Below are positions 36,672 to 47,272 of a DNA stretch of 64,000 bases, piece by piece. Origin of the DNA: Gp6-AA40 sp963818645 (GTDB taxonomy: Bacteria > Acidobacteriota > Vicinamibacteria > Vicinamibacterales > UBA2999). The translations under genes and the position numbers were made by a program. Where the stretch lies: NCBI GenBank assembly GCA_963818645.1, contig CAWFTF010000016.1, positions 62,001 through 126,000 of the forward strand, in the 5' to 3' direction. Below the pieces are notes generated by a model. That model saw only the letters and a list, made by a program, of their open reading frames with translations. It had not been told where the DNA came from and made no database searches. Position 1 is the first letter of the stretch. Every line of letters starts with the position of its first letter.

Positions 36672-38237
36672 TCAGGTCAGCACGTCGGAGACGTGCTTCT
36701 GCCAGTGTATATCGTCGCGGTGCGGGAAATCCGTGCGGAAGTGTCCGCCACGACTCTCTTCGCGTCTGAGCGCTGCCCGCGCGATCAGCAGGCCGACAGT
36801 CACAAGGCTCGACAGACGGCGCACATCTCGATCCCCTGGAGCGGAGGCACGAACATCACTCAGATGTGCCCACCATGAAGAGAGCCGCGTCACGAGATCG
36901 TCCAAGGTGTCGCGCGAGCGCAGCAGTCCCGCATGACGCCACATCAGATCGCGTACGGTCTGGGTGACTGGTTCGCCTCCACTGATCGACGACGACCCGC
37001 CGCTACGTAACGCTCGCGCTATTGCTTGATCCGGCACGGCGAAGCAGGATCCAGGCCTGACGGGAGCGATCATGGCGTCCGCCGCGCGCGCACCGAACAC
37101 GAGCCCTTCGAGCAGCGAATTACTTGCCAGGCGATTGGCTCCGTGGACACCGGTGCAGGCGGCTTCGCCCGCGGCAAAGAGACCCGCAATCGACGTGCGC
37201 CCATCGAGATCGGTCTCGATGCCACCCATGACATAGTGCGCAGCCGGGCTCACCGGAATCCTGTCAGTGGCCAGATCGAGCCCGGCCTGTTTGCACGCGT
37301 CGGTGATCGCCGGGAATCTGCGCCGCACGTAGTCGTGATCCAGATGCGCCATCGAGAGGTACACGGGCGCATTCGTACGTTCGACCTCGCGAACAATCGC
37401 ACGCGCAACCAGATCGCGTGACGCGAGATCGCCGGCTGCCTCGTAGCGATGGACGAAGCGCTCGCCGTGAGCGTTCACGAGCCAGGCGCCCTCTCCGCGC
37501 AACGCCTCTGACAACAGGAATCGCGGCGCGCCTTCCACACTCAACGCCGTCGGATGAAACTGGATGAACTCGAGGTCGGTCACGCGCGCACCGGCCTCGA
37601 AGGCCATGGCGATGCCGTCCCCGGTCGCGATCGCGGGATTCGTCGTTTCACGAAAGACCTGGCCCGCACCGCCCGTCGCGATGAGCGTTCGCCCGGCCTC
37701 TACCTGTTCGAGCTTTCCGTTGCGACCGACGAACTCCGCGCCTCGACACTCACCGTCGCGTGTCACTAGCGACATCGCGAGTGCATCGTCGAAGACACGC
37801 ACGCGCCGGTGCGACTGCACCTTCTGCCAGAGCACACGACCGATCTCGCGACCGGGCGTATCGCGCGCGTGGAGCACGCGTCGAACCGAGTGCGCAGCCT
37901 CACGGCCAAGCGCCGGCGCTCCCGCCGAATCGCGATCGAACGCGACACCCCACGCGATGAGCTCGTTGACGTAGCGCGGACCGTCACTGACAAGCACGTT
38001 GACCGCCTCTGGCACACAGAGGCCATCCCCGGCGGCAATGGTGTCCGAGAAGTGAAGCTCGGGAGAGTCGTCCGGGCCGATCGCTGCGGCGATTCCGCCC
38101 TGCGCGTAGCCGGTATTGCTCTCGCGCGGATCGGCCTTCGTGAGCATGACGACGTCGCCGGTTTCCGCCAGCGAGAGCGCGGCGCGAAGCCCGGCGATGC
38201 CGCTGCCGATGACCAGAAAGTCGCCGCGCACGCCCAC
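36672..38237 (-). CDS. nadB: L-aspartate oxidase
   Basis: This is a 521-residue flavoprotein. The FAD-binding Rossmann motif is DFLVIGSGIAGLRAAL at the start. The succinate dehydrogenase/NadB-family segments SNTGYAQGGIAAAIG, EFIQFHPTAL, LLSEALRGEGAWLVN and GLFAAGEAACTGVHGANRLA follow. NadB oxidises L-aspartate to iminoaspartate in NAD synthesis and uses NadA as a partner, which is not in the window. The carboxy-terminal helical domain (about 420-521) is the usual family tail. A heptad array separates it from the divergent aroB. Confidence 0.94.
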   Translation of the reverse strand: MGVRGDFLVIGSGIAGLRAALSLAETGDVVMLTKADPRESNTGYAQGGIAAAIGPDDSPELHFSDTIAAGDGLCVPEAVNVLVSDGPRYVNELIAWGVAFDRDSAGAPALGREAAHSVRRVLHARDTPGREIGRVLWQKVQSHRRVRVFDDALAMSLVTRDGECRGAEFVGRNGKLEQVEAGRTLIATGGAGQVFRETTNPAIATGDGIAMAFEAGARVTDLEFIQFHPTALSVEGAPRFLLSEALRGEGAWLVNAHGERFVHRYEAAGDLASRDLVARAIVREVERTNAPVYLSMAHLDHDYVRRRFPAITDACKQAGLDLATDRIPVSPAAHYVMGGIETDLDGRTSIAGLFAAGEAACTGVHGANRLASNSLLEGLVFGARAADAMIAPVRPGSCFAVPDQAIARALRSGGSSSISGGEPVTQTVRDLMWRHAGLLRSRDTLDDLVTRLSSWWAHLSDVRASAPGDRDVRRLSSLVTVGLLIARAALRREESRGGHFRTDFPHRDDIHWQKHVSDVLT

Positions 38238-38270
38238 GGACTGTTATCCTATCAACTCGAACGGACTTCA

Positions 38271-38356
38271 GGCTCTCGACTCTGGGCTCCGGGCAGGCCT
38301 TCGGCCGGGCCAAAGGACCTTCATCACCGAGAGCCCAACGCCAAAAGCCTAAAGCC
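38271..38356. repeat. Inverted heptad array, GGCTCTC/AAAAGCC type
   Basis: The left arm (38271-38298) is GGCTCTC, GACTCTG, GGCTCCG, GGCAGGC. The right arm (38329-38356) is GAGAGCC, CAACGCC, AAAAGCC, TAAAGCC, whose complement reads GGC at the same 7-base period. The centre contains a GGCC-TTC-GGCC hairpin. It fills the nadB-aroB gap and ends two bases before the aroB start codon. Confidence 0.85.
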
Positions 38357-38358
38357 GC

Positions 38359-39447
38359 TTGACTTCCCCGATCCGCATCGACGTCACCACTGGCAACCGC
38401 ACCTCTCCAATCTGGATCGGTGAAGGTCTCAGCCAGGAGCTCCCGTCACTGCTCGATCGCCACGGCGTTGGACCACGACGCTTCATCGTGTCGAGTCCCG
38501 TCGTGTGGCGCTTTCACGGCGAGCAACTGCGTGCCGCCCTCGGAGGCGGGGAGCCCATCCTTCTTCCTGACGGTGAGCGCTACAAGAACCTGCAGTCGAT
38601 ATCGAAGGTCTATGAGGCGCTCATTCGGGCCAATGCCGATCGAGGGAGCACCATCATCGCAGTCGGAGGCGGAGTCGTGGGCGACTCCGCGGGATTTGCG
38701 GCAGCGACGTTCCTGCGCGGGATTGCCCTCGTTCACGTGCCCACGACACTCCTTGCACAAGTCGACAGCTCGATCGGCGGCAAGGTCGGCGTCAATCACA
38801 CCCTGGGCAAGAACCTGATCGGGGCGTTCCATCAGCCCGCTCTCGTCGTCATCGATCCGGCGCTGCTCAAGACACTGCCGCGACGTGAATTTCGCTCGGG
38901 TCTCTATGAAGTCGTGAAGTACGGCGTGATCGCGAATCGCGATCTGTTCGATCGCCTGAACACCGACGCCAAAGCGATCTTCGCAAAGGATCCCGCCGCG
39001 CTCGTTCCCGCCATCGTCGATTCCTGCCGCATCAAGGCCGATGTGGTCTCCAAGGACGAGCGCGAGAGCGGACTTCGACGAATTCTCAACTTTGGGCACA
39101 CGGTAGGCCACGCGCTCGAAGCTGTTACACACTACCGGCGGTTCAGACACGGCGAAGCGATCGCCCTGGGCATGCTTGCTGCCGCCGATCTCGCCGTCGC
39201 TCGAGGAGCAATGGCCGATCGCGAGCGAACGACGCTGGCAAAACTGATCGCCAGGCTTGGCCCGCTGCCGTCGGTGACCGATCTGCCGATTTCCGAAGCA
39301 ATCGAAGCGATTCGTCGAGACAAGAAGGTCGTTCACGGTCGCCTGCACTTCGTCATCGCCATCGAGATCGGCGCGACGATAACCGTGGACGATGTGAGCG
39401 AGGACGAACTCCACGCCGTGCTCGGACGTCTCGGCCTGACAAACTAG
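38359..39447 (+). CDS. aroB: 3-dehydroquinate synthase
   Basis: This is a 362-residue protein starting at TTG 38359. Family landmarks are LPDGERYKNL, IAVGGGVVGDSAGFAAATF (NAD-binding), HVPTTLLAQVDSSIGGKVGV, NLIGAFHQP, and the metal-site histidines in LNFGHTVGHALE and RFRHGEAIALG. AroB converts DAHP to 3-dehydroquinate in the shikimate pathway using NAD+ and a divalent metal. No Shine-Dalgarno precedes the start. The heptad array occupies that space. It converges on the NtrC-type regulator gene. Confidence 0.95.
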   Translation: MTSPIRIDVTTGNRTSPIWIGEGLSQELPSLLDRHGVGPRRFIVSSPVVWRFHGEQLRAALGGGEPILLPDGERYKNLQSISKVYEALIRANADRGSTIIAVGGGVVGDSAGFAAATFLRGIALVHVPTTLLAQVDSSIGGKVGVNHTLGKNLIGAFHQPALVVIDPALLKTLPRREFRSGLYEVVKYGVIANRDLFDRLNTDAKAIFAKDPAALVPAIVDSCRIKADVVSKDERESGLRRILNFGHTVGHALEAVTHYRRFRHGEAIALGMLAAADLAVARGAMADRERTTLAKLIARLGPLPSVTDLPISEAIEAIRRDKKVVHGRLHFVIAIEIGATITVDDVSEDELHAVLGRLGLTN

Positions 39448-39477
39448 GCAGCACGCGACGCGGTCGACACGGAGATC

Positions 39478-40875
<1,398 letters not shown>

Positions 40876-40892
40876 TGATGATTTGGCGATTC

Positions 40893-41034
40893 TTGATTAT
40901 CGATTCGTCTTTGATTGTTGATTGTTGATCTTTGATTTATTTGGGGGCTTGCGGACACGCTCAATCGAGCAATAAATCAACAATCAAAAATCAACATTCA
41001 ACAAGAAATCAACAATCAAGAATCAACAATCACC
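40893..41034. repeat. Large AT-rich inverted heptad array, TTGATTG/AATCAAC type
   Basis: The left arm (40893-40938) carries TTGATTA, TCGATTC, a 4-base break, TTGATTG twice, TTGATCT and TTGATTT. The right arm (40975-41034) has eight units: AATCAAC four times, AATCAAA, ATTCAAC, AATCAAG and AATCACC, with one 4-base interruption. The centre has GCTC-AATC-GAGC. At roughly 30 percent GC it contrasts strongly with the chromosome. It fills the gap between the coiled-coil gene and the response regulator. Confidence 0.92.
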
Positions 41035-41042
41035 AATGTTCT

Positions 41043-41643
41043 TCAGCGCACCCAGCCGGCCGGAACATTTGCGCGCCGAGCCTCTTCCTGGATATCGCTG
41101 ATGGCTTTGGTCTGCGCGGCGACTTCCTTCTTCACGCGATCGAGCTCGGCCACCACGCCGTCGCGCTGTGTTCGCGATCTGCTGTCGCTGAATCGGATCG
41201 TCGCGATTGACGAAGTCGGTTGAGAGCGCGTTGAGCTGACTCTGAAGTGCGTCAGCAAATGCCTGCGAGCGCTGCAGCGATTCCCGCGCGTTCGTGATTC
41301 GCTTCCGCCACGTCTTCTCATCGCTCTTGTCGGCACTGCCGTCCTTGTTGGCACTGTCGTCCTTGCCGGCATTGTTGCCGCTCGACGCGGGAGCCGGCGC
41401 CGGTGTTGACGACGCACTGGGCGTAGACGTCGTGCCAGTCGACGCGGAAGCAGGAACCGACGGAGTCGGGTCTCTCTTCAGTTCGTCGTTCGTGTAGACC
41501 TTGCCGGAGGACTTGACCGTCTTTCGCCGCTGTTCTTCCTTCTTTGCGACATCGCCAAGCGACTGAGCCGCGGCCACATTGGCCACGCCGATGAACACAA
41601 GTGCCGCCACGCTGAGAAGACGCACCATACCGAGGATTCTCAC
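41043..41643 (-). CDS. Secreted coiled-coil hypothetical protein (frameshifted)
   Basis: A signal peptide (LLSVAALVFIGVANVAAAQ) is followed by a basic segment with KKEEQRRK, a Ser/Thr/Ala/Pro linker rich in Asp and Lys (about 55-105), and coiled coil (RKRITNARESLQRSQAFADAL). Near 41165 the frame changes. The coiled coil continues (GVVAELDRVKKEVAAQTKAI) and ends with a tail AGWVR at 41043. The corrected length is about 199 residues. It belongs to the minus-strand pilus operon between pilX and the response regulator. Its function is not known. Confidence 0.6.
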
Positions 41644-41722
41644 TCATTTCTTTTCGGCATTAAAGCCGGGACTCTGCAGCCGAGCCAAGTGATGATGTGC
41701 AAAATGCGGCAAGATTCGGCAC

Positions 41723-42427
41723 TCAGCGAGTCTCCCTCCACGAGACCACCCGTACTCCACTCCCGGCGCGCGCCACGGTCGCCTCCACCTCGCGCAGCGT
41801 CGATTCGCCGTAAGCCTGAACGCGCAGCGCCAAGACTCCCCGGCCCGGATTGGGACCTCGCGACTCGTCCCCGTCAACGAGAGGGTTATCGTCGTTTTCC
41901 TGCGGGTCGTCGCCCACCCATACGGCCACGTACTCGGCCGAGTCGATTGAGCCCGACGGACTCATGGCCGACAACGGTCCAAAGGCAAACAGCCGCCATC
42001 GAGGGTTGTTCGGCCCCCAGGGCCGATCAGGCTTCCGTGCGTCCATGTCTGTCGACGAGCACGTCATTCGCGCGCACGTCACGAAAGCCGTGGCTTCCGA
42101 GCTCGTCCTCGCCTGCCCTCCGGGCCAGGGACGAGACGACGCGGCCGCGTCAATAAATGACGACGTCACCGTACCATCGAGGACGCGGCTCCAATCAGGT
42201 TGCAACGCAAGTTCGCTCACCGCGAGCTCGAGTGCCGCGTCCGCCGCGTAGAACGACTCGCTCCCGCTCGAGTACGAATGTGCTACGCGCTCCTCAGTCG
42301 CAGTCACCATCGTCAATGACAAACCGAGCGCCGACAGGAGCACCATGATCAACATCGCAACGATCAGGGCGATGCCACGGTCTGATCGTGCTGCAGGCTT
42401 TGGGCAACCAGCTACAGGATGGTTCAT
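41723..42427 (-). CDS. pilX: PilX-like minor pilin assembly protein
   Basis: This is a 234-residue protein starting at ATG 42427. The amino end (DRGIALIVAMLIMVLLSALG) is one long hydrophobic helix typical of PilX, with a short basic leader and Gly-Ile instead of the usual Gly-Phe at the cleavage site. A family-like segment with YSSGSESFYAADAALELAV follows. Minor pilins help start type IV pilus assembly. It is twelve bases downstream of pilW and completes the V-W-X cassette. The rest of the protein is poorly conserved. The assignment rests on the N-terminus and context. Confidence 0.75.
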   Translation of the reverse strand: MNHPVAGCPKPAARSDRGIALIVAMLIMVLLSALGLSLTMVTATEERVAHSYSSGSESFYAADAALELAVSELALQPDWSRVLDGTVTSSFIDAAASSRPWPGGQARTSSEATAFVTCARMTCSSTDMDARKPDRPWGPNNPRWRLFAFGPLSAMSPSGSIDSAEYVAVWVGDDPQENDDNPLVDGDESRGPNPGRGVLALRVQAYGESTLREVEATVARAGSGVRVVSWRETR

Positions 42428-42438
42428 GGGTTCTCTGT

Positions 42439-43623
42439 TCAGCGTGCCAGGTTCAGGTTTCTTGGTGTGATATCGAATTGCGTTACCAAGTCCGGCACGT
42501 AGCGATCGCCTGCGCGTGCCGTGCCGCCATGAGCGAAGAGAGCGCCCGCAGGCCCGCGAAGGAACACGAGCGCTGATTGCACGCGCAGCGACACATGAAT
42601 CCGGCGGACGCGAAGAAGATCCGCATCGAATCGATTCGGTGAAATCGAATCGGGACACCATGGGCCGTCCGTCAGTATTGCGGAAGTGAGCTCAACGAGC
42701 GTGAGACTGCCCGGCGCAATCGTCGTCAGACGCGGCACATGAGCGCCGTCGACAACGGCGAATATGCAGTTCTCCCCTGCGGGCCACGAACCGCGAGTAA
42801 TCGCGATCGGTGGTGGCGGCGGACCGTACGTTGTCCATGGACCGGGCGTGACATCGAGCGGCGCACCGGTGAGTTGCGGCGGTAGCGCGGCGCCGAAGTA
42901 GCGGAACTCCAATGCGACGACTTCGTCGACAACGGGAAGCTCAGTGGTCCACCCGTCGTGGCGCATCAACTGATACGTTCCCGCTGCAACGTCGCTCTTG
43001 AGGAAATAGCTGCCAGCCCGAATCGCAGACAGCGCCGAACCCACTGGATACGACGCGCTCGATGGCTGACCGCGATGCAGGAGCGTCATCGCGCCACTGA
43101 CGACCTGATCGACGCTGTATACATCCCAATCCCCGCTCGTATTGGTCAGCAGCACGCGATCGCCACCCGCGAAGCCGCAGACCTGCTGCGACGCCGTGAG
43201 CGGGCAATTCTGCGGCGTGTCAATCAGCGGATCGAGGGCGCCTGGTGCGAGCGGCGCAGACAGCCTGGTCTGTGACGGCGTCGATGGCACGTAAAGAAAG
43301 CTGATCGCATCGGAGCGAAAGAAGGTGTTCTGCGCCTGATCAGGGGTGTCACCGAATGCTCGCAGCGGCATGACCGGCGCGACGACGTCGTTCAATGGAC
43401 CGAGAGCAGGTCCCGCATATGTTCCGGCTCCTGCCATCACCAGGTCCCGCCGAAGCGCATCGACCGCAACGCGCATCCGCTGCTGCATGTCGGCGGCCTC
43501 AGGCTGTGCCTGAAACATGCGCTGCGCGGGCGCCGCGAGCTCGAAGGCTCCGGCGACAACAATCACGGTGATCAGGCTTGCAACCAACAACTCGACGAGG
43601 CTGAAGCCCTCCTGACGCGTCAT
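42439..43623 (-). CDS. pilW: PilW-like minor pilin
   Basis: This is a 394-residue protein. A six-residue leader ends in MTRQEG, followed by FSLVELLVASLITVIVVAGAF, the prepilin peptidase motif with the conserved Glu at +5. The next helix (QQRMRVAVDALRRDLVMAGAG) is the PilW/PulJ signature. A long beta-rich globular part follows, with Pro-rich loops. It would be processed by PilD and join the pilus-initiating tip complex. Its start overlaps the pilV stop by four bases. Confidence 0.82.
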   Translation of the reverse strand: MTRQEGFSLVELLVASLITVIVVAGAFELAAPAQRMFQAQPEAADMQQRMRVAVDALRRDLVMAGAGTYAGPALGPLNDVVAPVMPLRAFGDTPDQAQNTFFRSDAISFLYVPSTPSQTRLSAPLAPGALDPLIDTPQNCPLTASQQVCGFAGGDRVLLTNTSGDWDVYSVDQVVSGAMTLLHRGQPSSASYPVGSALSAIRAGSYFLKSDVAAGTYQLMRHDGWTTELPVVDEVVALEFRYFGAALPPQLTGAPLDVTPGPWTTYGPPPPPIAITRGSWPAGENCIFAVVDGAHVPRLTTIAPGSLTLVELTSAILTDGPWCPDSISPNRFDADLLRVRRIHVSLRVQSALVFLRGPAGALFAHGGTARAGDRYVPDLVTQFDITPRNLNLAR

Positions 43624-44193
43624 CGCGGCTTCCTCACCTTCAACGTCACGAGCCGCGCTTCGCCGGGCAATCGCGTGACGGCGCCCTGATCGGCGCGGCC
43701 CCGATTGCGAATGCTGGTTACGAGCACCTGAATCAGGACAGCAGGGCCGCTACTCGTCGGGTTCGGTTCAATCGACCATCGGCGCGTGTAGACGGCGGAC
43801 GCCGGCGGCTGCAGCGCCGCGACCGACGACCCGTCCGCCACCATCGAGATGATCAACGAATCCGACACTGTTTTGCCGGAGCGAGCCCGGAGACGATTGC
43901 AGGCCTGTTCCGCCCGAGGGTGATTCAGGCAGAACAGTGGTATCGGTGCTCGCGTCGCTCACGGGAATGCCGCCCGCATCGAACTCCCACGCCAGCGCGC
44001 GTAGCTGCTCGATCTTCTGTTCGGCGAGAATTCCAGCGAGCGTCCTGTTCCTTGCGACCACGTTGGTGGCCGCGGCCACTCTCACCAGTTCGGCCATCGT
44101 CAGAAGCCCGGTCGTGAGAATGAGTGTGGCGACCAGGGCCTCTACCAGCATCGAACCTCGATCGGTTGCCGATCCGTTCTGCGCGTCTTTCAT
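43620..44193 (-). CDS. pilV: PilV-like minor pilin (frameshifted)
   Basis: The amino end MKDAQNGSATDRG is followed by SMLVEALVATLILTTGLLTM, a prepilin-like helix with Glu at +5 as in PilV/GspI proteins. The next helix is NRTLAGILAEQKIEQLRAL. The frame changes near the AAAA run at 43872-43876. The C-terminal part (KTVSDSLIISMVADGSSV to VTLKVRKPR) continues in another frame to 43620. The joined length is about 190 residues. A homopolymer indel is likely. It is the first of the V-W-X cassette, 159 bases after the kinase gene. Confidence 0.7.
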
Positions 44194-44352
44194 GGAGACA
44201 GGTATCGCAACGGTGCTGCCAGCGCCGGTCGCGCACAAGACGCTCCACGCAAGTCATAACGTCGTCGAGAGTTGTCTGGTGTATGGCTGGAGAGACGCGA
44301 ACCATAGCTCGGAGAAGATCGCAGATTCTCCGATGCCGAATTCGCCGAAGTG

Positions 44353-45600
44353 TTAGACGAGCGGCAACGTCACTTGAAAACTCGCGCCACCGGCAGGCGA
44401 TGTCGTCGCCAGGACGCGACCGTTGTGCGTGACGACGATCTTCTGGACGAGAGCCAGTCCGAGACCCGTGCCCGTCTTCTTGGTCGTGAAGAACGGACGA
44501 AAGATCTTTTCGCGCGCATCGGGCGGAACACCCGGGCCATTGTCGAGGACGGTGACACGAGCCACGCCTTGCGCCATGTCGAGCGCACCCTCCACGCGGA
44601 TGTCCGGAGTGACACCGGCGCCCTGGCACGCCTCCACCGCGTTGCGAAGCAGGTTGCTGAAGGCCTGTCGAAGTAGGACGTCATCCGCGTCCACCCGCCC
44701 GAACTCGCCTGCCAAGACGATGTTTCCGTTCAGTTGACGAACGTCGGACTTGAGGTCGTCCGCACCGCGTTCGACGATCGCGCGGAGATCGTGCGTGGCC
44801 AGCGACAATTGAGTGGGCCGGGCGAAGTTGAGAAAGTTCGTCACGACCTCGCCGAGCGCAACCGTCTCTTGTCGAATGCCTTCGACGTACGGCTTGTACT
44901 GTGGCGGGATGGATGCCGGGTCGAGCAGTTTCCCGTACCCGTGGATCGTCGCGAGACCGTTGCGAAACTCGTGGGCGATTCCGGCAGTCAATTCGCCAAG
45001 CCTCGCAAGCGTCTCCTTCAACCGAAGCTGCTCCTCGAGCTGCACCACGGCGGTCAGATCAGAGAACAGACAGATGACGCCACCGTTGCCGTCCGTTCCG
45101 AGAGGCGACACTGTTACACCAACATGCGTGACATCACCGGCGTGTGGCATCTCGAGCGCACGTCGCACGATCGCCTTGCCAGTGGTCAGGCATTCGTCAA
45201 TCACCCCTGCCAGCGGTGCAGCGGCGACCGACAACTTCGTGTAATGCGGCCACTCGCCCATCGCATCGAACCCGAGCATCCGTCGTCCACCGGGGTTCAG
45301 GATCTGCACCTGGCCGTTCCGATCGACAACGAGCAATCCAGCGCTGAGACTGTTGACGATTTGGGTGTTCAGGAGCTCTGACGCTTCAGCGCGTTCGGTC
45401 ATCGCGCGTTCCTGCGCGCGCAACTTCTGGATCGCGTCCTGGAGTGCAACCGCCATCAGCGCCGAGTCACCACCTTCGCGACTGTGAGAGCGGTTCCTCC
45501 GCGAGGCCGACAGCAAGCGGAGCCCGGCGAACACGATGACGCCGATGACCAGGGCGATTATCGCCGTGTTCGCCAGCAGTGCGTGGGCCTGCAGGCTCAT
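44353..45600 (-). CDS. Sensor histidine kinase with PAS domain (second pilus-locus kinase)
   Basis: This is a 415-residue protein. One N-terminal membrane helix (NTAIIALVIGVIVFAGLRLL) precedes a coiled segment and a PAS domain (about 70-190). The phospho-acceptor H lies in ELTAGIAHEFRNGL, and the HATPase domain has FSNLLRNAVEACQ (N box), VLDNGPGVPPD (G1) and GTGLGLALVQKIV (G2). This NtrB-like layout suits control of an NtrC-type regulator, probably the one at 39478-40875. The start overlaps the pilD stop (ATGA). Myxococcus has pilS2 at the same point. Confidence 0.88.
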   Translation of the reverse strand: MSLQAHALLANTAIIALVIGVIVFAGLRLLSASRRNRSHSREGGDSALMAVALQDAIQKLRAQERAMTERAEASELLNTQIVNSLSAGLLVVDRNGQVQILNPGGRRMLGFDAMGEWPHYTKLSVAAAPLAGVIDECLTTGKAIVRRALEMPHAGDVTHVGVTVSPLGTDGNGGVICLFSDLTAVVQLEEQLRLKETLARLGELTAGIAHEFRNGLATIHGYGKLLDPASIPPQYKPYVEGIRQETVALGEVVTNFLNFARPTQLSLATHDLRAIVERGADDLKSDVRQLNGNIVLAGEFGRVDADDVLLRQAFSNLLRNAVEACQGAGVTPDIRVEGALDMAQGVARVTVLDNGPGVPPDAREKIFRPFFTTKKTGTGLGLALVQKIVVTHNGRVLATTSPAGGASFQVTLPLV

Positions 45601-46379
45601 TGATAGAAGCCGAAGTACCAGTCCACGATCGGTGTGCCCCAGGCGGCCGACACCACGGCGCCAATCGCGAGAAAGGTCCCAAACGGCAGCGCGTATTTCA
45701 TGTTGCCGCGCTTGGATGCGATCAGGGCGACGCCGATGATCGACCCAGAGAGCGACGCCATCACGAGCGTGAGCAGCACGAGCTTCCAGCCGAGGAAGGC
45801 GCCAATCATCGCGAGCAGCTTGACGTCGCCCATGCCGAGCCCCTCTTCGCCGCGAACGCGGTAATAGCCTTCGGCAATCGCGTACAGCACGCCACCGCCC
45901 ACAGCGATGCCAATCAGCGAATCACGAGGGCCCGGAGGCAAGAAGATACTGCACACGAACCCGATCACGATCCCGGGCAGTGTGATCCTGTTCGGCAGAA
46001 TCTTGTGCTGGAGATCAGTGACGAAGAGGACGATGAGCGCGCAGGCGAACAGGATGCGAACGAGCGCGAGCAGCGTGAGGCCGTACAGGAGATAGCCGCC
46101 GAGAAACGCGAGCGCGGTTACGGCCTCCACGATCGGGTACATGGCCGAGACCGACGCTTTGCACGTGCGGCATCGTCCACCGAGCGTGACCCAGCTGAGG
46201 ATCGGGATATTGTCGTACCACGTAAGCGCTCGACCGCACGACGTGCACCGCGATCCCGGCCACGTAACCGACTCACCGCGCGGCAGCCGGTAGATGCAGA
46301 CGTTCAGAAAGCTTCCGATGCAGGCCCCGAACAGCACTGCAAAGAGCGGCGGCATCCAGCTGGGGATCACGACGTTCAC
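45597..46379 (-). CDS. pilD: Prepilin peptidase / N-methyltransferase PilD
   Basis: This is a 260-residue A24 family membrane protein with about seven hydrophobic segments. The N-terminal methyltransferase-side domain has GSFLNVCIYRLPRGESV and two zinc-type CxxC pairs (CTSC, CRTC). The two catalytic aspartates lie in FVTDLQHKILPNRIT and GLGMGDVKLLAMIGAF. It cleaves prepilin leaders after glycine and methylates the new amino end. GTG 46379 was chosen because it overlaps the previous stop as GTGA and precedes the first membrane helix. The long in-frame extension upstream is shadow. Confidence 0.9.
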   Translation of the reverse strand: MNVVIPSWMPPLFAVLFGACIGSFLNVCIYRLPRGESVTWPGSRCTSCGRALTWYDNIPILSWVTLGGRCRTCKASVSAMYPIVEAVTALAFLGGYLLYGLTLLALVRILFACALIVLFVTDLQHKILPNRITLPGIVIGFVCSIFLPPGPRDSLIGIAVGGGVLYAIAEGYYRVRGEEGLGMGDVKLLAMIGAFLGWKLVLLTLVMASLSGSIIGVALIASKRGNMKYALPFGTFLAIGAVVSAAWGTPIVDWYFGFYQ

Positions 46380-47272
46380 AGGCCGCGCCGCAGGGGATAG
46401 AGAGATGAGTCCTTCGCGACGTCCACCGCTCCCGATACCGGGTCCAGCGTGTAGGGAACGCCGGTTGGGTCGAGTGGGACGCCCCTGACGAGTCCGGCTC
46501 GAATCATCTCGTCCCAGCCTGTCGGGAATCGATTGGCTTTGTCGTAGAAGCTGTTGACGATCGGCTGAAGCTGCCCGACCACCGCTTCGGCATCGAGCTG
46601 CTGCAAACGGGTGCGCGCCGTTTGACGCATCCATTCCTGCTCGGCGGTCTGCGCCATTTGCGTCCACAGCACGCGCGCGGCGAGCTGATCGCCTCCCTCA
46701 GCGAGAACGCTGGCGGCAAGAGGCTGGAGCCAGTTTGGCGCCGTGGGGAGTTTGGATCCGCGCAGGAACCAGTCGGCTGCTGCACGCGCATCGCGACGCC
46801 ACCAGTACTCAACGAACCCGGCGTCGTGGTAGTACTCCCACTTGTCGGGCGATTCCCTGATGCCCTTCTCGAGCAGCGCAATCGCCTCATCGGGGCGGCC
46901 AGGTCCGTTGGGATAGTCTTCGGACAACAGGATGGCGCCGAATCGATATGCGATGTTGAAACGCGGGTCGAGTGTTGTCGTGATGTCGAGCAGAGGAAAG
47001 AGGAACCCGTAATCCTTGTTTTCAGCCTTTGAGATCTTCGTGCTTCCGTAATACTGGACGGCGCGGATCCAATAGATGTCCGCAGCAACACTGTTGAAGC
47101 CGAGAACGAGCCGGCGCATGAGTCCCGGCGACCGGACCCACTGCACCTCTTGTATCGGGGTGAAGCGTTCGAACGCCCCGTTGATCGCGGTCTGCGTGCC
47201 GATCGCAGCGACCAGCAGGACGACGAACGCGATCCAATGCAGGACGCGGCGGTTTCGGGCATGTGTCGCCAT
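46376..47272 (-). CDS. Membrane-anchored TPR-like protein of the pilus locus
   Basis: This is a 298-residue protein with an N-terminal anchor (WIAFVVLLVAAIGTQTAI). The body is helical with TPR-like pairs (DEAIALLEKGIRESPDKWEYY, ARAAADWFLRGSKLP) and ends with a GTGVPYTLDPVSG-like region. It lies between the ABC permease and pilD, with adjacent or overlapping codons on both sides. In Myxococcus xanthus pilG accompanies the pilH/pilI ABC genes, and this could be its functional counterpart. I see no sequence basis to equate them. The function is unknown. Confidence 0.6.
   Translation of the reverse strand: MATHARNRRVLHWIAFVVLLVAAIGTQTAINGAFERFTPIQEVQWVRSPGLMRRLVLGFNSVAADIYWIRAVQYYGSTKISKAENKDYGFLFPLLDITTTLDPRFNIAYRFGAILLSEDYPNGPGRPDEAIALLEKGIRESPDKWEYYHDAGFVEYWWRRDARAAADWFLRGSKLPTAPNWLQPLAASVLAEGGDQLAARVLWTQMAQTAEQEWMRQTARTRLQQLDAEAVVGQLQPIVNSFYDKANRFPTGWDEMIRAGLVRGVPLDPTGVPYTLDPVSGAVDVAKDSSLYPLRRGL

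Noticed and set aside
44194..44352. A sigma-54 promoter for pilV in the gap after the kinase
   Set aside because: GG and GC dinucleotides are present, but the spacing between them is wrong for -24/-12 elements.
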